NCBI GenBank assembly: GCA_030568195.1
Contig: JAJLTO010000003.1
Span: 456,501 to 520,500, forward strand
Direction: 5' to 3'
Source of the DNA: Dipodascopsis uninucleata var. uninucleata
Lineage: Eukaryota > Ascomycota > Lipomycetes > Lipomycetales > Lipomycetaceae
DNA length: 64,000 bases
Both the position numbers and the translations under genes were made by a program. Every line of letters starts with the position of its first letter. Position 1 is the first letter of the stretch. Of this stretch, positions 1 through 12,995 are shown piece by piece. The notes below the pieces were generated by a model. That model had not been told where the DNA came from, made no database searches, and was given only the letters and a program-made list of their open reading frames with translations.

Positions 1-838
1 TACATTGAATAAAGAGACCACGAAGAGCGAGCTTATGTATCAAGTTCCAGAATTCATCTTCGTTGTATGGTACAAGAGCAGTCATGACGTCTCTGGTCTC
101 ATCTGTCGTAGGACGTGGATCATTTTGGTTAAGCCAGTCCATTATGGCATCAGAGCGAGGCATATCCGGAGGAGAAAAATATGCAGCCACCATACAATGA
201 CAGAGAACATATGCTTCGGTGAGATTACTTTCCAGGATCTTTCGTCTAGTTGAATCGACAATTTGAAGGAAAGTCTTGGCATATATATGTAGGGACTTGG
301 ATGCCGAATTTTCGGCAGAAGCAGATACTTCAGAATACAAAGCATGTGCTTGCAGGAGATATTCTATGTAGTCTGGATTAGAAAAATTGTTAGAAAGACA
401 AAGCGGATAAACCTTGGTTTCTTCGGATAATACTACACCAGATGGTGCTGGCTTTTTGACATCAATCCACGCGGATCCATTAATGCCGTCAGGGCTGAAC
501 ACGAACTTTAACGTTCGACTTTTCGACTGCCATTCCTTCACCTTGCCCCGAGCAATTGGAGCATCAGCTAAAACCATATTCATATTCTCGTTAACATTTT
601 CAATTTCGTCATCAGAGAGGGCACTGTTGTCTTGCTGAGGCGCGAAGGAGCCGCTACTGATTGGAGATGAAGTAGAACCTATCTGATTTGTAGAGGGCGG
701 GAAAGAAAACAGTGAGCTGGAATTCGACCCAACAGCAGCGCTCGATCCTGACTGAGCAGTACCATTAGTCGACGATACACTAAATGGAGAGGAGGTTGAG
801 CCGAAAATGAAGTTCGAACTTCCACTAGAATTGAACAT
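1..838 (-). CDS. NUP85: Nucleoporin Nup85, N-terminal part (runs off the window start)
   Basis: Structural scaffold nucleoporin of the Nup84/Y complex in the nuclear pore; the family also helps mRNA export. An uninterrupted frame of 279 codons runs from the ATG at 838 to the window edge. The first ~70 residues are Ser/Asn-rich with a FIFG motif, then comes a start of the Nup85 fold: a LKFVFSPDG strand near residue 95, then helices with VDSTRRKILESN, DAIMDWLNQNDPRP and, near the edge, FWNLIHKLALRGLF. These last two match yeast Nup85 (LLNWINRSD and FWKLLNQLVLRGLL) in order and spacing. The C-terminal two thirds lie outside the window, so length cannot be compared. No intron is seen. Identification rests on motif recall, not a database search. 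Confidence 0.75.
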   Translation of the reverse strand, partial: MFNSSGSSNFIFGSTSSPFSVSSTNGTAQSGSSAAVGSNSSSLFSFPPSTNQIGSTSSPISSGSFAPQQDNSALSDDEIENVNENMNMVLADAPIARGKVKEWQSKSRTLKFVFSPDGINGSAWIDVKKPAPSGVVLSEETKVYPLCLSNNFSNPDYIEYLLQAHALYSEVSASAENSASKSLHIYAKTFLQIVDSTRRKILESNLTEAYVLCHCMVAAYFSPPDMPRSDAIMDWLNQNDPRPTTDETRDVMTALVPYNEDEFWNLIHKLALRGLFIQC

Positions 839-3800
839 GGCTATTAAGCGATGAATCAAGCAGTCAAAGAGCTTCTGGTAGAAGCAGACGAATAACCAAG
901 TTTGTTAAAGCGCAAAAATCGTTTGAAGTTTCACAAAATCATAAAAGCACAATCAGCTTATTGGATTATCGCTTTGGCGGGCACTTCGACGAGCGATAGC
1001 CACAGCAAAAGCTTGACCTATATCAGTTAAAACGCAGTTAAAATCAGTTATCCAGAATGCTGGGAATACCTCAGCACTAAAATATCAAGTTCATAATGTC
1101 ACACTCCAGAGCCCATGTATCCATCAGCTCCTTAAACAGCAGGAGCTAGCAGGATACAGCAGAATATCATACCTTAGGAGATGTCGTCCACCTACGTAGA
1201 GTTAATCGGCCGTGTCAAAACAAAATGCTTTAACCAGCAGCCTGCCAAATTTGTACCTCGTTCTACACAACTACCGATACTCCTGGCAGACCGCCTACAG
1301 TTGCTATTGAGATACAGAATATATCACGCAGGCAGCGGCAGCTTGTGTGAGCTTTTTTCTTGATAAGTTTTTTGTTAGTCGATAGATTTGCTCTGTGCGC
1401 TCGAAGGCTTCCTCTGCCTTGCCATGTATCACCTTCGTTACTGTGTGGTTTTCCTCCCTCTATTTTCCTTTTTTTTTTTTTACACCCGCGTTCATCGAAC
1501 AATACAAACATACATACCCTAACCCATATGGTTACGCGACCTGGATGGAATAGAGACGGGATGGTCGACTTTGTGGGGAATGGCGCATATGAAGGACAAG
1601 CTGAGGACACGGTAGATGTAGACTGATGCGAGGAAGATAGCGGAGGAACTGGCAGAAGAAGAGAGCATGGAGAGGGGTGAAGTATGATGCTGGTGCTGAA
1701 GTGATCTGTATGTGGGACTACACAGCTTATGGGAGAGCGCTGTGCGAGTATTGCTGAGTAAAGGTAGCAGCGCTAGCTTACGTCATTGGAAATGCCTATG
1801 CGCAGTTGAACTACTACTGCTAACTACTACTACTGGCGCTCCTGCGAGAACCTGAGCCCTCAGGTGCCACTCTGGTCACAACAAGTTGCTGCACTTGCAG
1901 TAGGGGAAGTTCCAGCGACACTAGTCTTTGTAAGCAGATGATTAGGCAACGCTTAGTAAGGAATGGTGCAGAGGAGCAGGGGCGCACACAAATGGGCACG
2001 CGCGACAGACGAGGCGCTTGTCTCCACCAATTTGCAGTTTCTAGCCGAAGGAGCCCCCTTATTTTGTTTTGTACGAGCCTGCATGTTTAATAATAGTCTA
2101 GCGTGCACTGCTCTATTTACCTGACAAAGCAAGAACCATTCTAGGCCACCTGCGTGACGGTCCTGCCTGCCTGCCTGTGTCTGCACAGATAGATGGATGT
2201 ATATTAACGAACTCAATTGAGCGCACTGCTGCTGCGCTGTCGGTTTCATGTCATAAATTCTGACCCGAACCTTGTATCGGCCCTCCTCTAAGAGATCTTG
2301 TTCTCTCTCTTTTAGCCCTAAATCGCATCGTTGCCCTCATCTTCCCCGCGTCTCCTTACGTTGGTGTCTGGACATAGTCCAGTGGGTCTTCGCCCGCGCC
2401 TGCCCTGTGCACCTCTATCGCGCACGTCAAATTATCAGCCGGTACAGAACCCTCAGATGCACGTGAGCTATGTTCGCGCTGTCCAAGCCGTAGCCGTCAC
2501 TAGAGCACTGCAGAACGGCCGTTAGAACTTTGTAGCTCGGGATGTATCTTTGCCGTCCACTGCTGCTCCGTCCCTATCCAGCACTGCACACACAGGTCCA
2601 CACAGCGCCGCCCAAGCATCGCTACTATACCTCCCTTTAGTCTTGCTGCATCTGTGCTTCCCGCCATAGCTACGCCAAATGGCTCCGTCTGTAGGTCATC
2701 CTCGCAAACAACAGCCGCACCCAGTCTCGTCCTCCTGCGCTCCAGCGTCAGCTGTCCTTTGTGCCCCCCTGCCTCAGCCGCCCGGCCCCAGCAACACAGC
2801 TCACCTCTGCCCCATCCCGTGCTCCCTACATCGCCGCGCTCAGCAAGGTACCCTTGCCTTGATCACGTGATTCGATGAATAACAAAGGCTCGTTTATGAC
2901 GAGCGAGTAGGACTGCCAGGTTAGGGAAATGATTGGCTTGATGTTTACCGGATACGATTTAAACAATAGTAAAATAGGTCCCAAGAGGCCACTTTCCTGG
3001 AGGCGAAGACGAGCAGTAAATTTTTGTTTTCCTTGCTAGTCTGAAGGGCAAAAACACATATTAAGGGAGCGAGTCGAATTGCTAGTGCGCATACGTGGTT
3101 AAAAGTATAGATATATACAGTTTTTTGAAAGAACAACTCGATATATATCAGAGAAACGCACCGTGAATATATTTATGATCGGCTGTTTTTATTGTATATT
3201 TTTTGTAACACTTGCAGAGAGCTTTTCTCTATCTGTGCTGCGCTAGTTCATCTTTACTTAAAATTGATAGAACACTAATAGTCTACTTATTTAAAAACCA
3301 AAAATAAAAAGCTCTTTGCCTTCAACAAAAGGTAAGTGAATTACAGCCTGGGCTATTACCGCTGCGACTGCTGATGTCGAGCAGTGTTCGTCTATCGTGC
3401 TATTGCTGCTCATATTCCTGTTGTGCTGCTGCTGTGCTACCTCTATATCCTTGGTCGGTGGTTTCACTTTATCATCAACTGTCATTTGCCCCATGTCTAG
3501 AGAATTCATTCCGAGCTTCTAGAAAATCAGAGAACCAATTTGAGTTCATGAATACGACAGTTTGTAGCTTGAAATTCACCGTTGTTCAGACTGCATAAAG
3601 GGGAGCTAACAAGCGAAATTGCAGCACGTCCAGGAATTCAGCTTTATCACTGGAGATGTTAATGCCAATTTTACTACTGTCGCTCACATATGCTAACGTA
3701 TTCCTAATAGTATCGTAGTCACTTGCTTGTGACTCTCAAAGCGCGCGGAATCGTTAACTCAAAAAGTTTATGCAACCTGCAGTCTGCACTTTTGCATGCT

Positions 3801-3973
3801 GCTTCCGAGTAAAAGCTTGCGGTCGTGCTTACTGCTTCTACAGTCTATTGTCGTTCGTTCATTGCAAGTACCACTGCAACTGACTCTTTTGCCTACTCTA
3901 CTAATTTCGCCTTCTCATCATTTGCTAAAATTGTTTTCCTCTCCTGCATATCTAAGAGATCTATAGTGACGCC
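839..3973. other. Long gene-free stretch between divergent NUP85 and BOI genes
   Basis: About 3.1 kb with only short, uncharacteristic open frames and no exon chain I can assemble. Roughly 1380-2870 is rich in C and T on the + strand and much richer in GC than the rest of the window (37 of 60 bases at 2701-2760). A 10-bp palindrome with a CACGTG core lies at 2862-2871. It could be an extended promoter of the BOI gene or hold an unrecognised non-coding transcript. Confidence 0.5.
2862..2871. promoter_or_regulatory. Perfect palindrome ATCACGTGAT (bHLH-type E-box)
   Basis: CACGTG is the known core of Cbf1/Pho4/Tye7-type basic helix-loop-helix sites in yeasts, and the flanking bases extend the symmetry to 10 bp. 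It sits about 1.1 kb upstream of the BOI start and at the edge of the GC-rich block. A role is inferred from the motif only. Confidence 0.3.
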
Positions 3974-6763
3974 ATGAGCCGATCATTCAAAGGAACGGAC
4001 TTTTTGGTGGCCGTTCATGACTTCAGTCGGCGGACTGCTGATGAGCTCACTCTAAAGAAGGGAGATCGGATCGAGGTACTTGAGACCGACGACGGCTTCA
4101 GTGACGGATGGTATATGGTACGTCTTCTCAGGGCTACATATATAGTCTTACCTCGTTTTTGCTGTATTCCTGATCTCTTACTAACTTATTCTTAGGGACG
4201 AAATCTAACGACCGACCAGACAGGTCTCTTTCCTTACGTTTACACCGCCCTTTCAAAAGCTCCGAGTAGTCCGTCTCAGTCATCTAATAATCCGTCAATG
4301 TCACCCCCAACGAACGAAGAAGCTTTTGCTGGTTATGACAATTCTATGGCTGGTCCTGACTATGGCACAGGCAATGTTGATTCTAATGGTGTTCTAGATC
4401 ACCACAATCACCGTTATAGCCATCACCGTTATCACAGCAACAATACTAACAATACCAACAACAACAATGGCGGCAATATCGATATCTATCACAGTGATAT
4501 GAATAACACTAGCCCCAGAGTTGATCTCGACCACAGTGGTGATAGTCTTGGTACTGCAAGAATGGCCAGTGTCAGCAGTGTAGGTGGCGCAGCTTCAGTG
4601 AGCGAATCTAGAACTAGTAAGCCTCAAGACAGCTCTCAGAAGCATGCTTCCATTTATGAAGCATTCAATGACATTGAAAATGCACTTTCTGGTCTTGGTC
4701 CTTCTGTGAACAATACGCTCGCCCCCGAGACGGTCATTTCTTGGACGCCGCAAGACGTCTATCTTTACTTTCAACAACAGGACTTCGATCCCGACGTTTG
4801 CGACAAATTCACTGAGCATAAGATCACTGGTGCTATTCTTCTCGAGCTCGAGCTGTCTCACTTGAAGGAGCTTGACATAGCTAGTTTCGGTACTCGATTC
4901 GAAGTCAACAAAGAAATTGAGAAGCTTCGACAAGCCAGTAAGTCAGGGACTTCGTCTGCGAACGCTAGAAGCAGCCAACAGCAGCAACCATTCAGAGTTC
5001 AGGGCGTTAATCCAAGATCCGTATCGTCTAACTATCCTCCACAGTACGTCAACAATAGACATCGATCAGTTATGCCACTAGAAACTGACAGCAGGGCAAG
5101 GCTCAACCCACGTGAATTGGGTCATACTAGACAGCGTTCACGATCTGTTGAAATGACCAGCGACACATCGTCTCCGCATCATCAAGCTACTCCTTCCTTT
5201 GACAGAGGCTGGCAGATACCTGCTTCTCCTAGTTTTACTGGATACAGCCAGTCTCCTGAATCAACGAGAGAAGTTGTTCCTCTGGCTCCCTCTCATAAGC
5301 AGCACTTTACAGATAACAGCACTCCCGAGGATACCCCCAGTATTCCCTCGCTTCCCCGCACGCCTAGTCTGGCTACTCAAGAGAACCGTGATTCGCGCAG
5401 TGCTGGCTTTCATAACTATCCTGAGAGCCCTGATAGACGTGGACGTCCTGCACGTGGTCTTGGTCTATCGAACGCTGGTATTCCAACCACTCCAGGAAGT
5501 GTACACAATAAGGCGAGTTCCATAAGTAGTATTAGTTCGCGAGGTTCTTCATTTGTAGATGAATCTCGTATGCGATCACAGCTCCATTCCGTTCAAGAAA
5601 GTATCGATACTGTTGTCGGTTCTGGATTAGAATCTCGACAGTCCATGCCAGCGACAAAACGTGATTCTGGTATGTTTCGTACTTCTATGAGCGGTAGCCC
5701 TATTGCTTCGAAGAAGTCGAATAGTCTAGCAGCCTCTGCAGAGATTACAGATATTAGCTCAGTTCCAACTTCTAGCCATACGTCAATGACACCTCCGACT
5801 CTCTCTTCTTCATTTGTTAATGATGAAGGTTATCTGGATTCGGCGGCGCTCAAGAATAGATCTGTACACACTTTTGGTGGATCTCCACACAAGCTCGAGA
5901 ATCATTCTCCCCGACGCAACCAGACTGTTCCAGTTGACAATACTTCGAGTTCACCCTCAGGAGCAAATAAGCGACTAAGCACTTCAAATTTAAATATTAG
6001 TGAACCTCGATCACTTTCGTCGTCGGCGTTTAAACCTAAGCGGCTTGGAAAGCAAAACACTTCTGCTTTTACGGAGGGAATTCAACATATTAGCCCTGCA
6101 CAGTCTGCTTCTACAGGTGACCACTTTGGTTGGATGTCTAAGAGAGGAGGTAGTGGTGTGGGAACCTGGAAAAGTCGATTTTTCGTTCTGCATGGTACTA
6201 GGTTATCGTACTTTTCGTCTAGAAATGACGAGCGTGAAAAAGGACTTATAGATATTACTGCACACAAAGTCGTTCCTATTCGCGCAAATGAAGATAAGCT
6301 TGTCGCTTTGTATGCTGCTTCTACAGGATCAGGGCGATATAGCTTCAAGCTTATGCCACCTTTGCCGGGGTCGCGAAAGGGCGTCACTTTTACCGCTCCT
6401 AAGGTTCATTATTTTGCAGTAGATTCCAAGGAGGAGTTGAGAGGTTGGATGAACGCGCTTATGAAGGCAACAATTGATAGAGATGACACAGTTCCAGTCA
6501 TTTCGTCTTGTAATACACCAACTGTTTCACTCGCCCGAGCACGAGAACTAAATCAGCTTGCAATGGAGGCTAGAGCTGAGGAGCTAAGACTGACAAGCAT
6601 GCAAATAGAGGGAAATGAATCTGTTTCTACAATGTCCACTCCTGATTTATCGGTTTCTAAGGAGTCTGATGGAAGTGAACAACATGATGTACTTCCTGAT
6701 ACTATCAATAACGGTTTTAAGGGACTTTCAATTTCTGAAGGTAGCAAAGTCGATGAAAACTGA
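3974..6763 (+). CDS. BOI1/BOI2: BOI1/BOI2 (Pob1)-type polarity scaffold with SH3, SAM and PH domains
   Basis: Bud-neck and cell-tip scaffold that, in known members, binds Cdc42 and exocyst factors and membrane lipids to promote polarized secretion. Exons 3974-4117 and 4196-6763 give 903 residues. The 78-nt intron has GTACGT, ACTAAC and TTAG signals and interrupts the SH3 domain (about residues 8-62; WYM before it and GLFPYVY after it). A SAM domain follows at about 229-293 (ISWTPQDVYLYFQQQDF...), and a PH domain at about 690-810 (FGWMSKRGG, WKSRFFVL, ELRGWMNAL). The linkers are Ser/Pro/Asn-rich, with an His/Asn run near residue 120-140. Length and domain order agree with the family. The start is the first ATG of the SH3 frame. 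One-to-one assignment to BOI1 or BOI2 is not possible since the duplication is specific to Saccharomyces relatives. Confidence 0.9.
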
Positions 6764-7421
6764 GATGGTATGTATTTTTCTTATTTCTTTTTTAGGATTT
6801 TAATATTTTTAATTATTAAATTATTCCTTGCTAGTCAAAATGTAGTATGCTATTTACTTTTTATTTTGTCATCCTTGGGCTGTGAATTTAATATTTATGA
6901 CTACTTTCAGTAATAGGCTCTTTTTATTTGTAGTGGGCGGAATTTTTGCTTGCTTTGTATATATACTTGTGATGTAATAATAGTAGCATGACATGATGTA
7001 TTTGCAATGTCTTTTTTTAAATTTTTGTAATTATGTTTGTTGGTGAGAACTGAGATAATCCTAACACATTTTTGCTCATGTAGAGTAATGTTCACTTTTT
7101 AATCGTTCTCTTGTTTTGATTTAGTTTGTGATGATGGTTGTGATCCAACGTTACTATGTTCTATATGGCTTGTCCCTCAAAAATATACCTTGATAATGGA
7201 TGTAATATTATATATAATGATATCAACACAATTAGCTGATATATCAGGTGAAGTTACATATTAATTGCACCTAAATTGATACTCTAAAAACATTTTCCAA
7301 GATGTTTAATTGTTTCGATAACCATTTACAGGCATAACGATTCGTTATTATATTTACTACCTATTTTAAACATATATATGAATACGGCACAGAATATCGA
7401 CTGATTATGTATGATTACATG
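6764..7421. other. Convergent intergenic region, BOI and RMD9 3' flanks
   Basis: Very AT-rich stretch between the stops of two convergent genes. It should hold both 3' UTRs and polyadenylation signals. No further gene seen. Confidence 0.5.
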
Positions 7422-9294
7422 TTAATATGCAGTTGATTCTGCAGCCCTCTCGCGTAATTGATAAATACGCTCCAATTTTGATCTGTAAGATGGAATTCGA
7501 ACCAGAAGTTCTTGAATAGGAGTGCTCTGGACCCGATCAAAGAAGAAATCCCATTTGCCAGTTCGACAAGTAGCACGAAATAAATGTTCAATGTTGACAG
7601 CTACTGTTCTCTCATTTATTGGACTAATGCTCGCTTGTAGCTCTTCAATGTCTTGCCAGCATTTTGAAATGCGGGAGTGATAGTTCTCGTCGTCAGAATA
7701 AGCTATCATCAAAATTCTATATGTTACAATGGTAGGCCGCACTCCACTCGCATACATTCCTTTTAAAATTTCATCCACGATGTCAAGTCGATGCCAAGTG
7801 TCCGCAGTTCTTGATATAATTGTGTTAAAAATAGCGGTATGAACCTTACCTTCTGGAAGCACCTTGTAGAGCATCTGAAGGATCTCATTAAGGAGCTTCA
7901 TGGTAGCTATAGTTGCATAATCGTAATCTTTAAAAAAAATCTTGATAAATTCAATAACGCAAAGCAAATACTTGCTTTCATTTCCCTTAGTAGACTCCAC
8001 ATATTCCTTCACGAAGTCCATTATCACCGTCGCAGATTTACCCATAGTTGACATGTTTCTAATAAACTGCTTCATAGTTGAAGCCGGTATGTCTATCTCC
8101 TTTTCAATAGCCTCTCTAAAAAATCTAATCGCCACATCAGCATTCTTTGCATGCTCAATGAATAAAAGGTATATTTTCCTTTCATGAGTATCAGATAATT
8201 GGCACATTAATTTGCACTCTTGCCAAATCTCCAAAGCGCCTTTAACATTAGAAAGTCGAAGCTTCGCATAGATCATCGAAATATAGACAAGTGTAATCGG
8301 CGGTGTATTCAAACTCTTGTAATCTTCAAATAGTCGGTCGCAAATCAGCATAAGCTCTGCTCTGCCATATCTCTCAGGTGGTATATCTCGTTTGAAGGGG
8401 ACAGCGGGTTCTACTTTAGGGCATATGTCTGCATAAACTTCGATAATTGCTGAGAACGGAAAGCCTGTCATTATATTTCCCGGCGAATTGTTACAGGCCC
8501 ATTCCCATACTTTTATAGCATGACGATACAATCCAAGTTCTTTGAAGCAAGATATCAAATGAACTAGACCTTGTGCATTGATCAATTCCGGATCTTGCTT
8601 GATGTTGTTAAATATGAATCCTAAGTAGAATGAAAGTGTGTCGATATCTCGATTTCTAGACTTTGAAAGGCCCTGGTCCAAATCTCTCTGTCTAATCAGC
8701 GTCGCCTCTGCTCTTATGCTCTGATGAACTGCTTCCAGAAAAGAAACGACGTCCTTAGATACCAGCATATTGCGCTTGCATAGTGTGACATACATGGGCC
8801 AAGCCATAGTTAAGTTATGGAACATTAGTTCTTGTTGAAACTTCGACAGCTAGAGATACATCTGTTAGCCGTTAAGTGATATATTAGAGCACAGAGAATA
8901 CACAATTTACCTCAACAGTATAAGCTTTTCTGATATCGTCAACATCTTTTTTGCGTGCACCAGAACCTGTCGGTCCTTCAGATAAGTTTTGCTTATTGTC
9001 AAGTCTGCCTGCTCTCTTAGAGCCTGAATTTCTATGTCGTGCTCTTCCTTCCCGCCCTTTATGTCCTGCCACAGCAGTTCCTGATTCCGTAGTCGCTTCG
9101 GTACTGAAAAATCTTCCTGGTCTATGGCCCATTGAATTTGCCAGTTGCCAATGCGGCTCTCTCTTAGAAAATAAGCACGTATTTGCAAGAGTTCTGCTAT
9201 TCTGTTGAGTAACCAAATTAACGGTGTGACGTATAAATTCACGGTGACCAGCTGCAGATACAGCCAGTCGGATCAGTAGCATTCTACTACTCAT
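7422..9294 (-). CDS. RMD9: RMD9-type mitochondrial PPR protein, mRNA 3'-end stability factor
   Basis: Mitochondrial matrix protein; yeast Rmd9 binds the dodecamer at mRNA 3' ends and protects and delivers mitochondrial mRNAs. Exon 1 is 9294-8911, exon 2 8849-7422, joined across a 61-nt intron with a CTAAC branch, giving 603 residues against 646 in S. cerevisiae. The N-terminus (MSSRMLLIRLAVSAAGHREF...) is Arg-rich and lacks acids, as in a mitochondrial presequence. Segments aligning by eye with Rmd9 are HLISCFKELGLYRHAIKVWE (yeast HLLTSFKELSFDDDCIRIWE), FNTIISRTADTWHRLDIVDE (yeast FNVMLTRASIWHERSIIDF) and TIVTYRILMIAY (yeast TIISYRILLKSL). The gene is divergent from TRM8 with 253 bp between starts. 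The match is recalled, not searched, but its colinearity over three blocks makes it strong. Confidence 0.87.
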
Positions 9295-9547
9295 TATTTA
9301 TTCTTTCCTTAATGCTCTAATCACTATCCATTCAATCAGCTATAATTATTTTCTAGATCAGTCGGCTAATATTGACAACTCTGGCCAAGACAACTCATGT
9401 ATTTGTACTTAGCAGTAATGCTGTTGAGTCAAAGAAAAATTTCTGTTTGGGAGTTCTACCTAATCAAAAAGTCGGTCAAAGAAAAATATTCCTAACTGAA
9501 GATCAGATAGCATAACAATCTCAGCCTTTTGAAAAATTATAATTATC

Positions 9548-10843
<1,296 letters not shown>

Positions 10844-10907
10844 TGATCTTCAACTGTTAGACCGAAATATAAAAAGTTTATATGTATTTGTTAGAATATG
10901 TACAATA

Positions 10908-12350
10908 TTAATGCGAAGCGATCGTCAAATCAAGTTCAAATAGCTCAATTTCTTTTGTACTGTCTTTATGCCGTTCGTAATCATACAGGAGCTTTAAATT
11001 GCAGTGACTTCGCAGGTTCTCATCATACGACGGATAATGCGCTGAGATTTTATTACTTTGCAGAGCTCTGTTTAATAGATCTTGTGCTGTGTATCTCGTG
11101 CTGATTGAATTTGCCTTTAGCTTTATAGTATCGAGCCTATATAACTTCAAAACTGAGATAGTTTCATTTGGAATGTCAAGCAGCAAAATGCAAACAACAA
11201 ATATACACATTTTCTTACTCAGCGCGCCTAAGAGAAGTATTTGACCCCCAGAAGATGTCGGACGGAGCAATCTGATTGCAAATTCATCGAATTTAATTTT
11301 TTTAAGAGCAGAAAAAGAACTTTCTGCATCGGTTGCAGGTTTTTTGAATATATGCTTGGGGTATGTGTGTTCAATATAGTAGTCTAGTTCTATTACTGAT
11401 AGTCGTGCACCAGGTGACAATGGTATTAACAGTTCTGTATCTGGAACAGAATACCAGAATTTACATCCATTCGTGACGGTAGTCTTAGCACAATCCACTG
11501 GTGGTAGCGCAGAGTCGGAAATTCTCCTTTGTGTTGAATGATAGATAAACACTCGCGAATTCAGTGAGACCAAGATGATCCCGTACCTATCAAACAGTTC
11601 GAAAGAAGTTCTGTGGTATTCTCCATCAAACTCGCCTGTACCAGCCCATGTGATGCAAGATTCAGAAGGGCCACATCGGAACTCAATAATTTCACGATCA
11701 TAGCTCTTTCTGCTTAAAAGTGTACTGCGTGTTTCATTTGGAGTAAGCGTCCAGTCATTGGTAGATGATCTATACTGGATATCTTCACAGCGCAATAAGA
11801 CTTGTACAATGGAATTGAATGTTAGTGACCAGACTGAAGTTACTGAGAGAATAGGCACTGAGGCAAATTCACTTGATGAGTAAAACAACTCTCGAGGTGT
11901 GAAGCTATAGTCTATGGCACTGGTTCTTGCGTTGATCTTCCATAGAAAAGTAGTGCCAATGCAGTCCTGTATCATGCTGTTACTATTATTCATACCATCA
12001 TCACTATCCCTTAATGGATTTACTTCCAAGCTAGACTCTTCGTGCCTAAGGAAACCGAATAATCCTGCGCTTCGCTGGAAGTCCTTCAACCTTGGGACGT
12101 AGACAGTAATCAGCCATGGTGGCCAACGGCCGCTACAGCCAATTATCACATGATCTATCAGTCTTCTCTCAGGATCTAAAGAATGAAGTCTAATCTTCTT
12201 GTTGTACCTATTAATGCTCTTTGTCTGTATTTTTCGTTGTAATTCTCTATTGCTTTTGATGTCTTTCTTCTCAGATAGTCTTTGTCGACCCCATCGGCGA
12301 TGAGAGTTATTTTTACAGTCATATAACGATCTATCCAGAAGGAACCTCAT
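10908..12350 (-). CDS. Unrecognised protein, about 480 residues
   Basis: I do not recognise this product. The frame is open from about 12428, but the first ATG is at 12350 (MRFLLDRSLYD), so I start there; a GTG lies upstream and an additional 5' exon is possible but none was found. The first ~60 residues are basic (RRWGRQRLSEKKDIKSNREL). The middle is rich in short hydrophobic strands ending in aromatic residues, for example WLITVYVPRL, SVWSLTFNSIVQVLL, ITWAGTGEFDGEY and GIILVSLNSRVFIYH, a pattern that would suit a degenerate beta-propeller. The C-terminal third has a hydrophobic stretch MCIFVVCILLL and many charged helices. The gene is convergent with TRM8. The long open frame makes it a real gene likely; the function is open. 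Confidence 0.65.
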   Translation of the reverse strand: MRFLLDRSLYDCKNNSHRRWGRQRLSEKKDIKSNRELQRKIQTKSINRYNKKIRLHSLDPERRLIDHVIIGCSGRWPPWLITVYVPRLKDFQRSAGLFGFLRHEESSLEVNPLRDSDDGMNNSNSMIQDCIGTTFLWKINARTSAIDYSFTPRELFYSSSEFASVPILSVTSVWSLTFNSIVQVLLRCEDIQYRSSTNDWTLTPNETRSTLLSRKSYDREIIEFRCGPSESCITWAGTGEFDGEYHRTSFELFDRYGIILVSLNSRVFIYHSTQRRISDSALPPVDCAKTTVTNGCKFWYSVPDTELLIPLSPGARLSVIELDYYIEHTYPKHIFKKPATDAESSFSALKKIKFDEFAIRLLRPTSSGGQILLLGALSKKMCIFVVCILLLDIPNETISVLKLYRLDTIKLKANSISTRYTAQDLLNRALQSNKISAHYPSYDENLRSHCNLKLLYDYERHKDSTKEIELFELDLTIASH

Positions 12351-12995
12351 TAACACGTCGGACTGGCTTACTGACTTATTTATATTAATAAACAACAATA
12401 CAACATGTCCTGTACACAGCAATTCCACGTAAATACTGGATATTTCGTGTATCTACTGAAAAATTCCTATTGTTTTCCGTGTGTACGACGCGTTGAGAAT
12501 TCTGTGGTAATTGTCTAATGAATTCAGACCCTCAGCCACAGTAGTATGTGTGGCTAAATTGATAGACAGGGTAATTTGTGATCTGAAAGAGACATCGCGC
12601 ATGATAGGAAGTACTGAAAGATATGTATATTTAGGGCTTAATAAAATACTCTGATAAGAGAGAAAAACCCTTTAGCCAATTGGACTTCAAGATCTACTGT
12701 TATACTAATATATAAGCGGAATCGTGCATGTAAAATTCTGAAAGATCTAGACTACATTAGGGATAGCTCGTACTAGATATTACTGAAGCAGTTAGTAACG
12801 TAAATAATAAGCAGTACAGTCCTAATTTATTTAGGGACCTTTCTTCACAGTGAAGAGATTAGAGAGTATTCACCTTTCCTCCTAGTTCAACTAAGTAGTA
12901 GGATTTCCTCTATCATCTCTTGTATTTCTTGGTTCTTCATTATTTTCCTTTTTTTTTTTCCGTAATTCAGCAATAACAAAGCAGAAATTTTGAAC
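12351..12995. other. Divergent intergenic region upstream of VMA9
   Basis: AT-rich with a T-run at 12950-12959 just before the VMA9 start, as in many yeast core promoters. Nothing else recognised. Confidence 0.4.

Noticed and set aside
3291-3509. Minus-strand 72-codon frame upstream of the BOI gene
   Set aside because: Repetitive Gln/Asn composition from CTG-rich DNA, no homologous motif, and it lies in the probable BOI promoter.
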